From contig DHLU01000174.1 in the NCBI GenBank assembly GCA_002405435.1, positions 1 through 8,695 on the forward strand: a stretch of 8,695 bases of DNA, given 5' to 3'. The notes under the pieces were generated by a model. The model made no database searches and was not told where the DNA came from. It was given only the letters and a program-made list of their open reading frames with translations. This document shows, one piece after another, positions 1-6,754 of this stretch (position 1 is its first letter; every line of letters begins with the position of its first letter). The translations under genes were made by a program, and so were the position numbers. This DNA is from Flavobacteriales bacterium UBA4660 (GTDB lineage Bacteria > Bacteroidota > Bacteroidia > Flavobacteriales_D > Sanyastnellaceae).

Positions 1-2279
1 TGAAAGAACCAAATGGTTGCCCCGTGCTGATTTCGTGCACTGACTCCATTGAGGTCGAAGCGTACACGCTGTCATACTCCGCGATCGAACAACTGCGCTA
101 TGGAGACAGCCTTCACCTCAGCATAACCAATGCAGAACAGTTGGTGTGGGAGGAAGACACCTATGTGGAACTTTCGGGACCAGAAGAGTTCAAGCTATTT
201 CCCCCGCAAACGACTAACTTCGTGTTGACGGGCTACTACAGCGACTGCCAAACTACAGACACCCTGCAGGTGGTTGTGCACCCTTTGCCGGTGGTGGCAC
301 TTGACCTCGCTGAAGACGTTTGCCAAATGGATGCGCCTTTTCAGGTCAGCGGCGGCTTGCCCGCAGATCCGCCTGGCGTATATTATATCGACGGCTTGCC
401 GCAGAATGTATTTGACCCCACAACGGGCGAAGGCATCGCCCACCCGGTAGTCTATGCGTACACCGATCTCAACGGATGCACAAACACCGATACCGTTGAT
501 GTGTTTGTACACCCCTTACCCACGGTCACGCTGGAGGCATTTGATGAATACTGCGAAAATGACCCGGTCATTGCCATGGAGGGCGGTACCCCATTAGGCG
601 GCCAATACCTCTTCGGAGCCAACGAAATTTTTGTACTCGATCCCTCTGACGGAGACGGGGTGTTTTCCATCACCTATTTCTATACGGATGGTTACGGATG
701 CTCATCAAGTGACAACACCGACCTTGTAATCCATCCGGCCCCTGATGCCGATATTAGTTATTCGGACCTTTGTCTCGGCGATACGTTGCAGCCACTCAAT
801 GCAAGCTGGGTGCCCTATGAGAGCATCGCCTATACGGAGTGGAACTACGGAGACCAGGGCATATTTCTCGGATACGAATCACCCGAAATCATTTACCCGG
901 CCATCGGCAATTACCCGCTGACGGTGATCATGTCTACACCCTTTGGATGTACGACAATCGTTGACACAACCGTAAACGTTTGGGCCACGCCGTCTGCGGC
1001 ATTCACCACGGCTGACGGATGTCAGGACATGCCCCTCGTGTTTTACAATACCTCCGGCATTGAGGCGGGCAGCATAGTGGAAACGAACTGGACTGCGGAA
1101 GGCACCACCGTTGAAAACGGCGACTCCCTCGTACACGCATTTGCGGGATGGGGTGAACTGCCCGTGTTGCTGGAAGTTACGAGTGACCGCGGTTGTTATG
1201 CTGCGCTCACGCAATACGCCGAAGTATTTCCCACACCACAGGTGAGTATCACCGCCGAAAACAGCTGCTATGATGAGGCATCACAGTTTTATGCCTATTC
1301 TTCTGTCGGCGCAGGTTGGATTGCTGCCGAAGACTGGAGCGTAGGCGATAGTCAACCGGTTATTTCAGCGGCCGGAGCTGCGCACGTGTATTCGGCACCC
1401 GGCGACTATGCGGTGAGTTTCACGGCAACGAGTGACCGGGGCTGTACATACACGGCGACCGACACCATCACGGTGTATGCGCTCCCGGAAATTTCATTTA
1501 CCGGTGGGCCCGAGACCCTCTGCGCGGGCAACGAAGTGGGCCTCTCTGACGAGTCCACCATAGTGAGCCCCCATACCCTGACAGGCTGGCTCTGGATGCT
1601 GGGAGACAGCGTAATGGGACATGCACCTGCGTTAACGTTTATAGCCGATACCGTGGGAATTTTCGATGTGTACCTCGAGGTATGGGCCAATACCGGCTGC
1701 GCCCGCGACACGCTCATACCGCAGATGATCACAGTTTTCCCCAAGCCGCAGGCCGGATTTTCGGTCACGCCTGAGGAAGCCCCCATTTACGAGCCTTTTA
1801 TCGAAATAGAAGACCTGGCAGGAGCCGACGTCATCCACTGGCACTATGACCTGGGAGACGGCAGCCAGTCGGCCGATTCCGCGCTTGTGCACGCCTATTC
1901 CGATTACGGAAGCTATTACATCACCCAGATAGTGACCAATTCCTATGGCTGTATGGACACGGCCTGGCGTGCGGTGGAGGTTCTTCCTGAAACGCTGGTT
2001 TTCCTGCCCAATGCATTTACCCCTGACAACGACGGCATAAACGACGGATTTCGTCCGGTATTCAGCGGCTTTGAGCCAACCCTGTATGAATTTACCATCT
2101 GGAACCGTTGGGGAGAGGCGGTTTTCTTCTCCAATGACCCGGAAGAAGCCTGGATGGGCAATGTGCGAAACAGCGAATACTTCACGCCAGACGGGATATA
2201 TACATGGATGCTCAAGATCAGGGCGCACCACGACGTGACCATCAGGCTCATGCAGGGCCATGTAACCCTCATGCGGTAA
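1..2279 (+). CDS. PKD/Ig-like repeat surface protein with type B T9SS C-terminal domain (5' partial)
   Basis: This is the 3' part of a large secreted, probably adhesive or structural surface protein. The frame is open to the window edge (first full codon at position 3), so the GTG at 24 is very unlikely to be the true start. Residues are numbered from that GTG as 1. Two Ig-like modules typical of Bacteroidota secreted proteins lie at about 90-166 and 167-240, with GG(T/L)P and Y-Y/F-TD-x-x-GC signatures. Five PKD-type modules follow at about 241-655; the last (576-655) carries the canonical DLGDG and HAYSDYGSY motifs. Residues 656-751 (FLPNAFTPDNDGINDGF, then WNRWGEAVF, then DGIYTW) match the gliding motility-associated C-terminal domain (CHU_C), which directs export through the type IX secretion system and surface attachment or release. 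The T9SS machinery is not in the window. Ligand and exact role are unknown. I am very sure of the architecture and unsure of the function. Confidence 0.93.
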   Translation, partial: KEPNGCPVLISCTDSIEVEAYTLSYSAIEQLRYGDSLHLSITNAEQLVWEEDTYVELSGPEEFKLFPPQTTNFVLTGYYSDCQTTDTLQVVVHPLPVVALDLAEDVCQMDAPFQVSGGLPADPPGVYYIDGLPQNVFDPTTGEGIAHPVVYAYTDLNGCTNTDTVDVFVHPLPTVTLEAFDEYCENDPVIAMEGGTPLGGQYLFGANEIFVLDPSDGDGVFSITYFYTDGYGCSSSDNTDLVIHPAPDADISYSDLCLGDTLQPLNASWVPYESIAYTEWNYGDQGIFLGYESPEIIYPAIGNYPLTVIMSTPFGCTTIVDTTVNVWATPSAAFTTADGCQDMPLVFYNTSGIEAGSIVETNWTAEGTTVENGDSLVHAFAGWGELPVLLEVTSDRGCYAALTQYAEVFPTPQVSITAENSCYDEASQFYAYSSVGAGWIAAEDWSVGDSQPVISAAGAAHVYSAPGDYAVSFTATSDRGCTYTATDTITVYALPEISFTGGPETLCAGNEVGLSDESTIVSPHTLTGWLWMLGDSVMGHAPALTFIADTVGIFDVYLEVWANTGCARDTLIPQMITVFPKPQAGFSVTPEEAPIYEPFIEIEDLAGADVIHWHYDLGDGSQSADSALVHAYSDYGSYYITQIVTNSYGCMDTAWRAVEVLPETLVFLPNAFTPDNDGINDGFRPVFSGFEPTLYEFTIWNRWGEAVFFSNDPEEAWMGNVRNSEYFTPDGIYTWMLKIRAHHDVTIRLMQGHVTLMR
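291..1988 (+). repeat. Seven-module Ig/PKD array with regular Pro linkers and paired cysteines
   Basis: These are diverged tandem protein modules inside the surface-protein gene, repeated at amino-acid rather than nucleotide level. Module boundaries are marked by a V/I-(H/W/F/Y)-x-x-P linker whose proline falls at residues 89, 166, 240, 323, 405, 488 and 575 (numbered from the GTG at 24), so units are 74-87 residues long. Six units have one cysteine 10-12 residues after the linker and one 14-16 residues before the next linker: 100/152, 177/226, 250/309, 333/391, 415/474 and 500/559. The seventh unit has only C643. The first two units look Ig-like, the other five PKD-like. A disulfide in each unit is inferred from this spacing. 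Confidence 0.75.
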
Positions 2280-2335
2280 AAGAAAAAATAGCGCGCGTAA
2301 ACCCTGGCGAGACCCTGAACGCGGCAAAGCGTCGT

Positions 2336-2343
2336 TATTTTCG
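2336..2343 (+). promoter_or_regulatory. Candidate -7 promoter element upstream of the aminotransferase
   Basis: TATTTTCG matches the Bacteroidota -7 consensus TAnnTTTG at five of six fixed positions and lies 41 bp before the ATG at 2385. It sits in the 105-bp gap after the surface-protein gene, which is a natural place for a new promoter. I see no clear TTTG (-33) element at the expected distance upstream, so this is only a suggestion. Confidence 0.3.
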
Positions 2344-2384
2344 CGGGCCGGAAACAGGACCGCACCCAATTTAAACAATGCCCC

Positions 2385-3683
2385 ATGACTGCTGCGACTG
2401 CCACTACCCGCGACCTGCGGGTATCAAAAATGGCTGAAAACCTTATCGGTTCAGAAATCATCAAGCTCGCAGGAGAAATCCGGGAACGCCTCGCCAGGGG
2501 AGAACGGATATACAACTTCACCATCGGAGACTTCGACCCGGCCTTGTTTCCCATTCCGAAGGCCCTGGAAGCGTATATTATAGAGGCATACCGCCAGCAC
2601 CATACCAATTACCCGCCAGCCGACGGCATGGCCGAACTGCGCCGCGCGGTCTGTGCTGACATCGCACGCTACCAGGGGCTTACCTACAACGAAAACGAGG
2701 TGCTGGTTGCCGGAGGCGCCAGGCCGCTGATTTACGCCATCTTTCAGGCTATCGTTGACCCGGGCGATACCGTGGTGTTTCCAGTGCCCTCCTGGAACAA
2801 CAACCACTATACCCACCTCGCCCACGCGCACCAGGTTTTTCTGGAAACCCTTCCTGAAAACAACTTTATGCCCGATGCGGCGTCGCTGCGGCCCCATTTG
2901 GCCGATGCGAGCCTGCTGGCACTGTGCTCCCCCCTTAACCCCACCGGGACGGTGTTTTCCCGCGCCCAGTTGGAAGACATCTGCGACCTTGTGCTGGAGG
3001 AAAACCAACGGCGAAGCCCCGAAAGAAAGCCGCTCTATCTGATGTACGACCAGATCTACTGGCAACTGACATACGGCGAATCGGCGCACACCGACCCGGT
3101 TTCGCTGAGGCCGGAAATGCGCGACTACACGGTGTTTGTGGACGGCATTTCAAAATCCTTTGCCGCCACAGGGGTGCGCGTGGGCTGGAGTTTTGGTCCG
3201 AAAAAGGTCATCGACAAGATGAAGAGCATCCTCGGACACGTAGGCGCATGGAGCCCCAAGGCCGAACAGGTAGCCACCGCCCGGTTTTTGGCCGACGATG
3301 CGGCCGTACAGGAGTTTCTGCTGCCCTTCAGGGAAAAAATTTTTCAGCGCCTGCGCGGCTTCTACACCGGACTCATGGCGCTCAGGGAACAGGGCTATCC
3401 GGTAGATGCCATTGCCCCACAGGCCGCGATTTACCTAACGGTACGCTTTGATCTCAAGGGTCTGTCACGGCCAGACGGCACCCCCCTTGAAACCACCGAA
3501 CAGATTACCGCTTACCTGCTGGGCGAAGCGCAACTTGCGCTTGTGCCCTTCAGCGCATTTGGAGCCTCCAAAACCAGCACATGGTACAGGCTCTCCGTAG
3601 GCACAGCCTCCGACGACGACGTGCAGCATGCCCTGGAGGCCCTGAAAGGCGCGCTTGGCAGGCTGCAGCCGGCAAAGAATTAA
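2385..3683 (+). CDS. Class I/II PLP-dependent aminotransferase (aspartate aminotransferase-like)
   Basis: This is a complete 432-residue cytoplasmic fold-type I aminotransferase, which moves an amino group between an amino acid and a 2-oxo acid using pyridoxal phosphate. Visible landmarks are the cofactor-phosphate loop GGARPLIYA (110-118), the SWNNNHY segment (136-142), NPTG (185-188, substrate carboxylate contact), YDQIYW (221-226, with the Asp that pairs with the pyridine nitrogen and the Tyr near its O3'), the Schiff-base lysine K257 in DGISKSFAATGVRVGW, R265, and a C-terminal carboxylate-binding Arg, R402, in WYRLSVGT. The whole sequence resembles a highly conserved Bacteroidota aminotransferase group usually annotated only as 'pyridoxal phosphate-dependent aminotransferase'. 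The substrate is not fixed by sequence: aspartate is the family default, but another dicarboxylic or aromatic amino acid is possible. The next gene follows after 42 bp, so co-transcription is plausible. Confidence 0.93.
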   Translation: MTAATATTRDLRVSKMAENLIGSEIIKLAGEIRERLARGERIYNFTIGDFDPALFPIPKALEAYIIEAYRQHHTNYPPADGMAELRRAVCADIARYQGLTYNENEVLVAGGARPLIYAIFQAIVDPGDTVVFPVPSWNNNHYTHLAHAHQVFLETLPENNFMPDAASLRPHLADASLLALCSPLNPTGTVFSRAQLEDICDLVLEENQRRSPERKPLYLMYDQIYWQLTYGESAHTDPVSLRPEMRDYTVFVDGISKSFAATGVRVGWSFGPKKVIDKMKSILGHVGAWSPKAEQVATARFLADDAAVQEFLLPFREKIFQRLRGFYTGLMALREQGYPVDAIAPQAAIYLTVRFDLKGLSRPDGTPLETTEQITAYLLGEAQLALVPFSAFGASKTSTWYRLSVGTASDDDVQHALEALKGALGRLQPAKN

Positions 3684-3725
3684 GATCAGCAAGGGTTGCG
3701 GAAACCCACCGCAGCAAGCAAAATA

Positions 3726-4817
3726 ATGACAGACAAAAAAAACTATTGCGTAATCATGGCCGGTGGCGTGGGCTCCCGCTTTTGGCCGATGAGCCGCACG
3801 CACTTCCCCAAACAGTTTCACGACGTACTCGGGGTAGGCCGGTCGCTGCTGCAAATGACCTTCGACAGAATGATAGCCATCTGTCCGGTTGAAAACATCC
3901 TCGTGGTGACCAACGAGCGTTACCGCGCCCTGGTGCTTGAGCAACTCCCGCGCCTGAGCACCGGACAGGTGCTGTGCGAGCCCTTTATGAGAAATACCGC
4001 GCCCTGCATTGCCTACGCCAGTTTCTGGATTGCCGAACGCGAAGCCGATGCCAACATCATTGTGGCCCCGAGCGATCACCTCATCCTGAAAAACGACGCC
4101 TTTACGGAAACGCTGCACGTAGCCATTGCACAGGCGAAGGAAAGCGGCAACCTCATCACGCTGGGGATCAAACCCACCCGGCCCGATACCGGCTATGGCT
4201 ATATCCAGTGGGCCGATGACCGCAACACCCCGCACGAACGCGTAAAAAAAGTTAAAACCTTCACAGAAAAACCCAACATTGAACTGGCAAAAGACTTCCT
4301 GGAATCAGGAGATTTTTACTGGAACAGCGGGATATTCATTTTTTCATTGCCCGTTATTCTCAATGCCTTTCAGAAGTTCTTGCCCGACATGTACCGCGCA
4401 TTCGACGAGGGGTCAGGCCTGTATGGCACCGAAGGAGAGAAAGATTTTATTGAAGGGATGTACAGCCTGTGCGAAAACATCTCCATTGACTACGGCATCA
4501 TGGAAAAGGCTAAAAATGTCAACGTGGTGCTCAGCGACTTCGGTTGGAATGACCTCGGTACCTGGGGCTCTCTGCACGCCAACATCGCGCACGACATGCA
4601 CAAAAACGGCGTAGTCGGCAAAAACGTGCTGCTCTACAATTGCGCCGATAATGTGGTACACGTGGAGGGAGATAAACTGGTGGTGCTGCACGGACTCAAT
4701 GGCTACATCGTAGTGGATACAGGCACAACCCTGCTCGTATGCAAGAAAGAAGATGAGCAGAAAATCAAACAGTTTGTCAACGACATCAAGATTCAAAAGG
4801 GCGAGCAGTGGGTATGA
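3726..4817 (+). CDS. manC: Mannose-1-phosphate guanylyltransferase (GDP-mannose pyrophosphorylase)
   Basis: The enzyme makes GDP-mannose and pyrophosphate from mannose-1-phosphate and GTP, supplying GDP-mannose (and onward GDP-fucose or related sugars) for surface glycans and glycoproteins. The 363-residue protein begins with the nucleotidyltransferase signature AGGVGSRFWPMSR (12-24) followed by FPKQF (27-31). It then shows VAPSDHLI (113-120, with the metal-binding Asp), TGYGYIQ (155-161), FTEKPN (179-184), YWNSGIFIF (198-206), SIDYGIME (253-260) and WNDLGTWGSL (274-283). It ends after the nucleotidyltransferase and short beta-helix region, without the C-terminal phosphomannose isomerase cupin found in bifunctional ManC/AlgA; this short form is common in Bacteroidota. 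I chose the ATG at 3726, which starts just before the conserved core. A TTG at 3696 would add ten unconserved residues. No capsule or LPS gene cluster is visible nearby, so a housekeeping copy is likely. Confidence 0.94.
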   Translation: MTDKKNYCVIMAGGVGSRFWPMSRTHFPKQFHDVLGVGRSLLQMTFDRMIAICPVENILVVTNERYRALVLEQLPRLSTGQVLCEPFMRNTAPCIAYASFWIAEREADANIIVAPSDHLILKNDAFTETLHVAIAQAKESGNLITLGIKPTRPDTGYGYIQWADDRNTPHERVKKVKTFTEKPNIELAKDFLESGDFYWNSGIFIFSLPVILNAFQKFLPDMYRAFDEGSGLYGTEGEKDFIEGMYSLCENISIDYGIMEKAKNVNVVLSDFGWNDLGTWGSLHANIAHDMHKNGVVGKNVLLYNCADNVVHVEGDKLVVLHGLNGYIVVDTGTTLLVCKKEDEQKIKQFVNDIKIQKGEQWV

Positions 4818-4927
4818 GCGCCCATACCACCGCGAAATTTTTATAAAAGCTTGTCAATTATTAACGTAAGCCATACGCGGGCGTTCGTTTTTTTTGCTCT
4901 CCTAAATCAAAAACCGATTAATGCCAC

Positions 4928-5533
4928 ATGAAAACTAAAAATTTACTGGTCATTGCAGGCTTGCTGGTGGTCGTAGGAGCCGGCTGGATCATTTACAACC
5001 GCTATCGCGTGGTAATTCCCCCGGTGGACATCACCAAAAGTGAGGTGGGCTGGAGTGCCAAAAGCATTTCAGATACGCACGAGGGCAAGGTGAGCCTGTC
5101 GGAAGCGCGGCTTGAGTTTTCCAACGGCAAACTGACGGGTGGAATGTTTGTCGCCGATATGAATACCATTGTGGTAACCGACATTGCAGACACCGCAGAC
5201 AACCAGCACTTTGTTGAGCACCTTACCGACCAAGACTTTTTTGAAACCAATAAGTTTCCGACGGCGTCTTTTGTCATCACCGGAGTAACACCGAAAGAAA
5301 ACAACCGGTATGATGTAGCCGGCAACATGAAGATAAAGAACATCGAGCAGCCGGTGAGTTTTGAGGCCGCGATGGTGGAAGACGGCGCAGGAAAGCGCCT
5401 GACGGCTGAGTTCACCATCGATAGAACGCGTTTTGGCATTGAGTACGGCGCAGAGGGAAAACCGGGCTCCGAAAAAGACTGGTTCATCCTCAACGAGATA
5501 TTCCTCAAGGTAAATATCGTTGCGGGCAAATAA
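4928..5533 (+). CDS. YceI family protein with N-terminal membrane anchor
   Basis: This 201-residue envelope protein belongs to the YceI family of lipocalin-like beta-barrels that bind isoprenoid or other amphiphilic molecules. The mature domain runs from about residue 33 (VDITKSEVGWSAK) to the end. Family features are the early THEGKV strand (50-55), the MNTIVVTDI segment (78-86), HLTDQDFFETNKFPTASF (98-115), the central GNMKIKNIEQPVSF (132-145), and the terminal FTIDRTRFGIEY...DWFILNEIFLKVNI block (162-197). Residues 5-22 form a hydrophobic helix with no lipobox and no obvious A-x-A cleavage site, so it may be a membrane anchor rather than a cleaved signal. The ATG at 4928 is the first in frame. 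The gene stands 110 bp after its upstream neighbour and 60 bp before the next, so it may be its own unit. The natural ligand is unknown; family members are often linked to stress or lipid handling. Confidence 0.9.
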   Translation: MKTKNLLVIAGLLVVVGAGWIIYNRYRVVIPPVDITKSEVGWSAKSISDTHEGKVSLSEARLEFSNGKLTGGMFVADMNTIVVTDIADTADNQHFVEHLTDQDFFETNKFPTASFVITGVTPKENNRYDVAGNMKIKNIEQPVSFEAAMVEDGAGKRLTAEFTIDRTRFGIEYGAEGKPGSEKDWFILNEIFLKVNIVAGK

Positions 5534-5581
5534 GGGCGCAGAGGTTTCACATTACGTGTGGAGAATCGGAAAGAACTCAGG

Positions 5582-5589
5582 TAACTTGC
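5582..5589 (+). promoter_or_regulatory. Candidate -7 promoter element just upstream of the small membrane protein gene
   Basis: TAACTTGC resembles the Bacteroidota -7 consensus TAnnTTTG with one T missing, and ends only 4 bp before the ATG at 5594. If real, transcription would begin at or very near the start codon, giving an almost leaderless mRNA for the three-gene cluster. No -33 TTTG is visible upstream. Weak evidence. Confidence 0.25.
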
Positions 5590-5593
5590 GGCC

Positions 5594-5791
5594 ATGAATT
5601 TTTCCGTCCGGGTGATTACGTTAATTACAGCGGTGTTGATTGCCGTTTGCGGCGTCATTCTGATATTTTCGCCGGCAGTTACCCGTTCGCCGATTGCCCA
5701 GCCACCCCGCAACTACTGGCTGGGCGCTGTTATGGTGGCCTATGCCGCCTGGCGGGTGTGGCGGGTCAACCGGAAAACCCGACCCTCTTAA
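5594..5791 (+). CDS. Small two-helix inner-membrane protein, function unknown
   Basis: This is a 65-residue protein with two predicted membrane helices, about residues 5-26 and 41-57, joined by a short Pro-rich loop (SPAVTRSPIAQPP, 26-38). It ends in a strongly basic tail (RVWRVNRKTRPS, 54-65). By the positive-inside rule both ends should be cytoplasmic and the loop periplasmic, a hairpin topology. I recognise no characterised family, although small hairpin proteins with a G-x-x-L/I-x-F-S-P first helix and a basic end are familiar as hypothetical proteins in Bacteroidota. Support that it is real comes from the ATG placement, the membrane composition, and the fit between neighbours: 60 bp after the YceI gene and 10 bp before the PstS-like gene, with which it probably shares a transcript. 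It could be a small partner that keeps the downstream lipoprotein or its unseen complex at the membrane; this is inference only. Confidence 0.75.
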   Translation: MNFSVRVITLITAVLIAVCGVILIFSPAVTRSPIAQPPRNYWLGAVMVAYAAWRVWRVNRKTRPS

Positions 5792-5801
5792 GATCCCGCC
5801 C

Positions 5802-6737
5802 ATGGAAACAAAAAATCTCACCACCGTTCTTTTCTTATCAGGTCTGCTGCTGGCATCCTGTGAACCGACACAGCAGGAAACCCGCCACAGAGGCACCGTG
5901 CGGGTAGGGGTAGATGATTCCTACGGCACGATGCTGCAGTCGCAGGCCGATACCTATATGCACTTTAATCCCAAAGGAACTATTCTGCTGGAGGCTGCGC
6001 CGGAGGCCGTCGTTATGGCCGCCCTGCTGGCTGATTCGCTGGAAGCGGCCGTGGTGTGCCGCGACCTGACAGAAAGTGAGCGCAACGTGTTTCTCAGCAG
6101 GCAGCGCAAGCCGATGACCTACAAAGTGGCCACCGACGCCATTGCCCTGGTGCTTCACCCCGATAACCCTGTTTCGGAACTTACCTTTGACCAGGTGGCA
6201 GGCATCTTCGGGGGCACCACGACGCGCTGGAACCAGCTGAGTGCCTTAGCCCCGGACCTGCCCTTAGACGTGGTTTTTGACAACCCGGGCTCGGCTAATG
6301 CCCGCTATGTGAAAGAGAACTTTCTATCCAACGGCGAGTTTCCCGCTAATTTTTTTGCCGTGCACACCAACGCAGAAGTGATAGACCACGTGGCGTCGCA
6401 TCCCGGCGCAGTGGGGATTCTCAGTGTGGGCTGTATTGCTGACGTAGATGATCCTGAAGCACAGGGCTTTATGAGTAAAATCAAGGTGGCCGCAGTTGAG
6501 GATACCGCAAAGACAGCGAAACCCGGAACCTTTCGCCAACCCTACCAGGCCTATGTTTTTGACGGTAGTTACCCCCTTCGCCGCGACCTTTACTACATCC
6601 GCACAGGTCTCTCGCAGTCGCTTGGCACAGGCTTTGCCACTTTCATTCTCGGAACCAAGGGCCAGCTGATCATCCACAAAACCGGAATGGTGGCCGCCAC
6701 TGCACCCACAAGCCTTGTAAGAATTGTTGAAGAATAA
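5802..6737 (+). CDS. PstS-like phosphate-type substrate-binding lipoprotein
   Basis: This 311-residue lipoprotein is a type 2 periplasmic-binding-protein fold related to PstS. The N-terminus is a lipoprotein signal with lipobox LLASC, lipidated at C20; the next residues (EPTQQE) do not form an obvious Bacteroidota surface-export signal. The binding-protein domain runs from about 31 to 303. It shows GTVRVGVDDS (31-40), the CRDLTESE turn (86-93), the ATDAIALVLHPDNPVSELT stretch (110-128), the FDNPGSANARYV loop (159-170) likely to contact the anion, HPGAVGILSVG (200-210), QPYQAYVF (246-253) and the GFATFILGTKGQLIIHKTG end (277-295). The ATG at 5802 is chosen because it directly gives the signal peptide; a longer frame upstream overlaps the previous gene. 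No PstA, PstB or PstC is present. In many Bacteroidota such orphan PstS-like genes lie in ExbB/ExbD/TonB clusters followed by a TPR gene. Here the TPR gene follows after 17 bp. Phosphate as ligand is likely but unproven. Confidence 0.88.
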   Translation: METKNLTTVLFLSGLLLASCEPTQQETRHRGTVRVGVDDSYGTMLQSQADTYMHFNPKGTILLEAAPEAVVMAALLADSLEAAVVCRDLTESERNVFLSRQRKPMTYKVATDAIALVLHPDNPVSELTFDQVAGIFGGTTTRWNQLSALAPDLPLDVVFDNPGSANARYVKENFLSNGEFPANFFAVHTNAEVIDHVASHPGAVGILSVGCIADVDDPEAQGFMSKIKVAAVEDTAKTAKPGTFRQPYQAYVFDGSYPLRRDLYYIRTGLSQSLGTGFATFILGTKGQLIIHKTGMVAATAPTSLVRIVEE

Positions 6738-6754
6738 ACCGCCAACACACCACC

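Noticed and set aside
24..26. GTG as the start codon of the surface-protein gene.
   Set aside because: The frame is open upstream to the window edge and encodes similar sequence (KEPNGCP), so the gene most likely begins outside the window.
1632..2608. Long open frames on the minus strand (248 and 221 codons) across the end of the surface-protein gene and the start of the aminotransferase.
   Set aside because: They overlap well-supported + strand genes, show no recognisable domains and run across two unrelated genes. Antisense frames of this length are expected at this GC content.
3693..3707. Small hairpin GGGTT/AACCC between the aminotransferase and guanylyltransferase genes.
   Set aside because: Only five base pairs and no T tract, so it is not a terminator; it gives no reason to split the two genes into separate transcripts.
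3696..3725. TTG at 3696 as the start of the guanylyltransferase.
   Set aside because: It adds ten unconserved residues and uses a rare start; the ATG at 3726 sits at the usual distance before the AGGxGSR motif.
3465..4235. A 256-codon minus-strand frame across the aminotransferase and guanylyltransferase genes.
   Set aside because: It has low-complexity, shadow-like composition, no motifs, and lies opposite two strongly conserved enzymes.
4863..4895. Eight-T tract (4888-4895) after GC-rich sequence in the gap before the YceI gene, as a terminator.
   Set aside because: The best stem I can draw before the T tract is only three or four base pairs, too weak to call. Termination here remains possible but unsupported.
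5002..5712. A 236-codon minus-strand frame opposite the YceI-like and small membrane protein genes.
   Set aside because: No signal peptide, domain or plausible promoter; the + strand YceI fold is unambiguous.
5694..5801. A longer version of the PstS-like protein starting inside the small membrane protein gene.
   Set aside because: It would put 36 residues before the lipoprotein signal peptide, which must be N-terminal to work.
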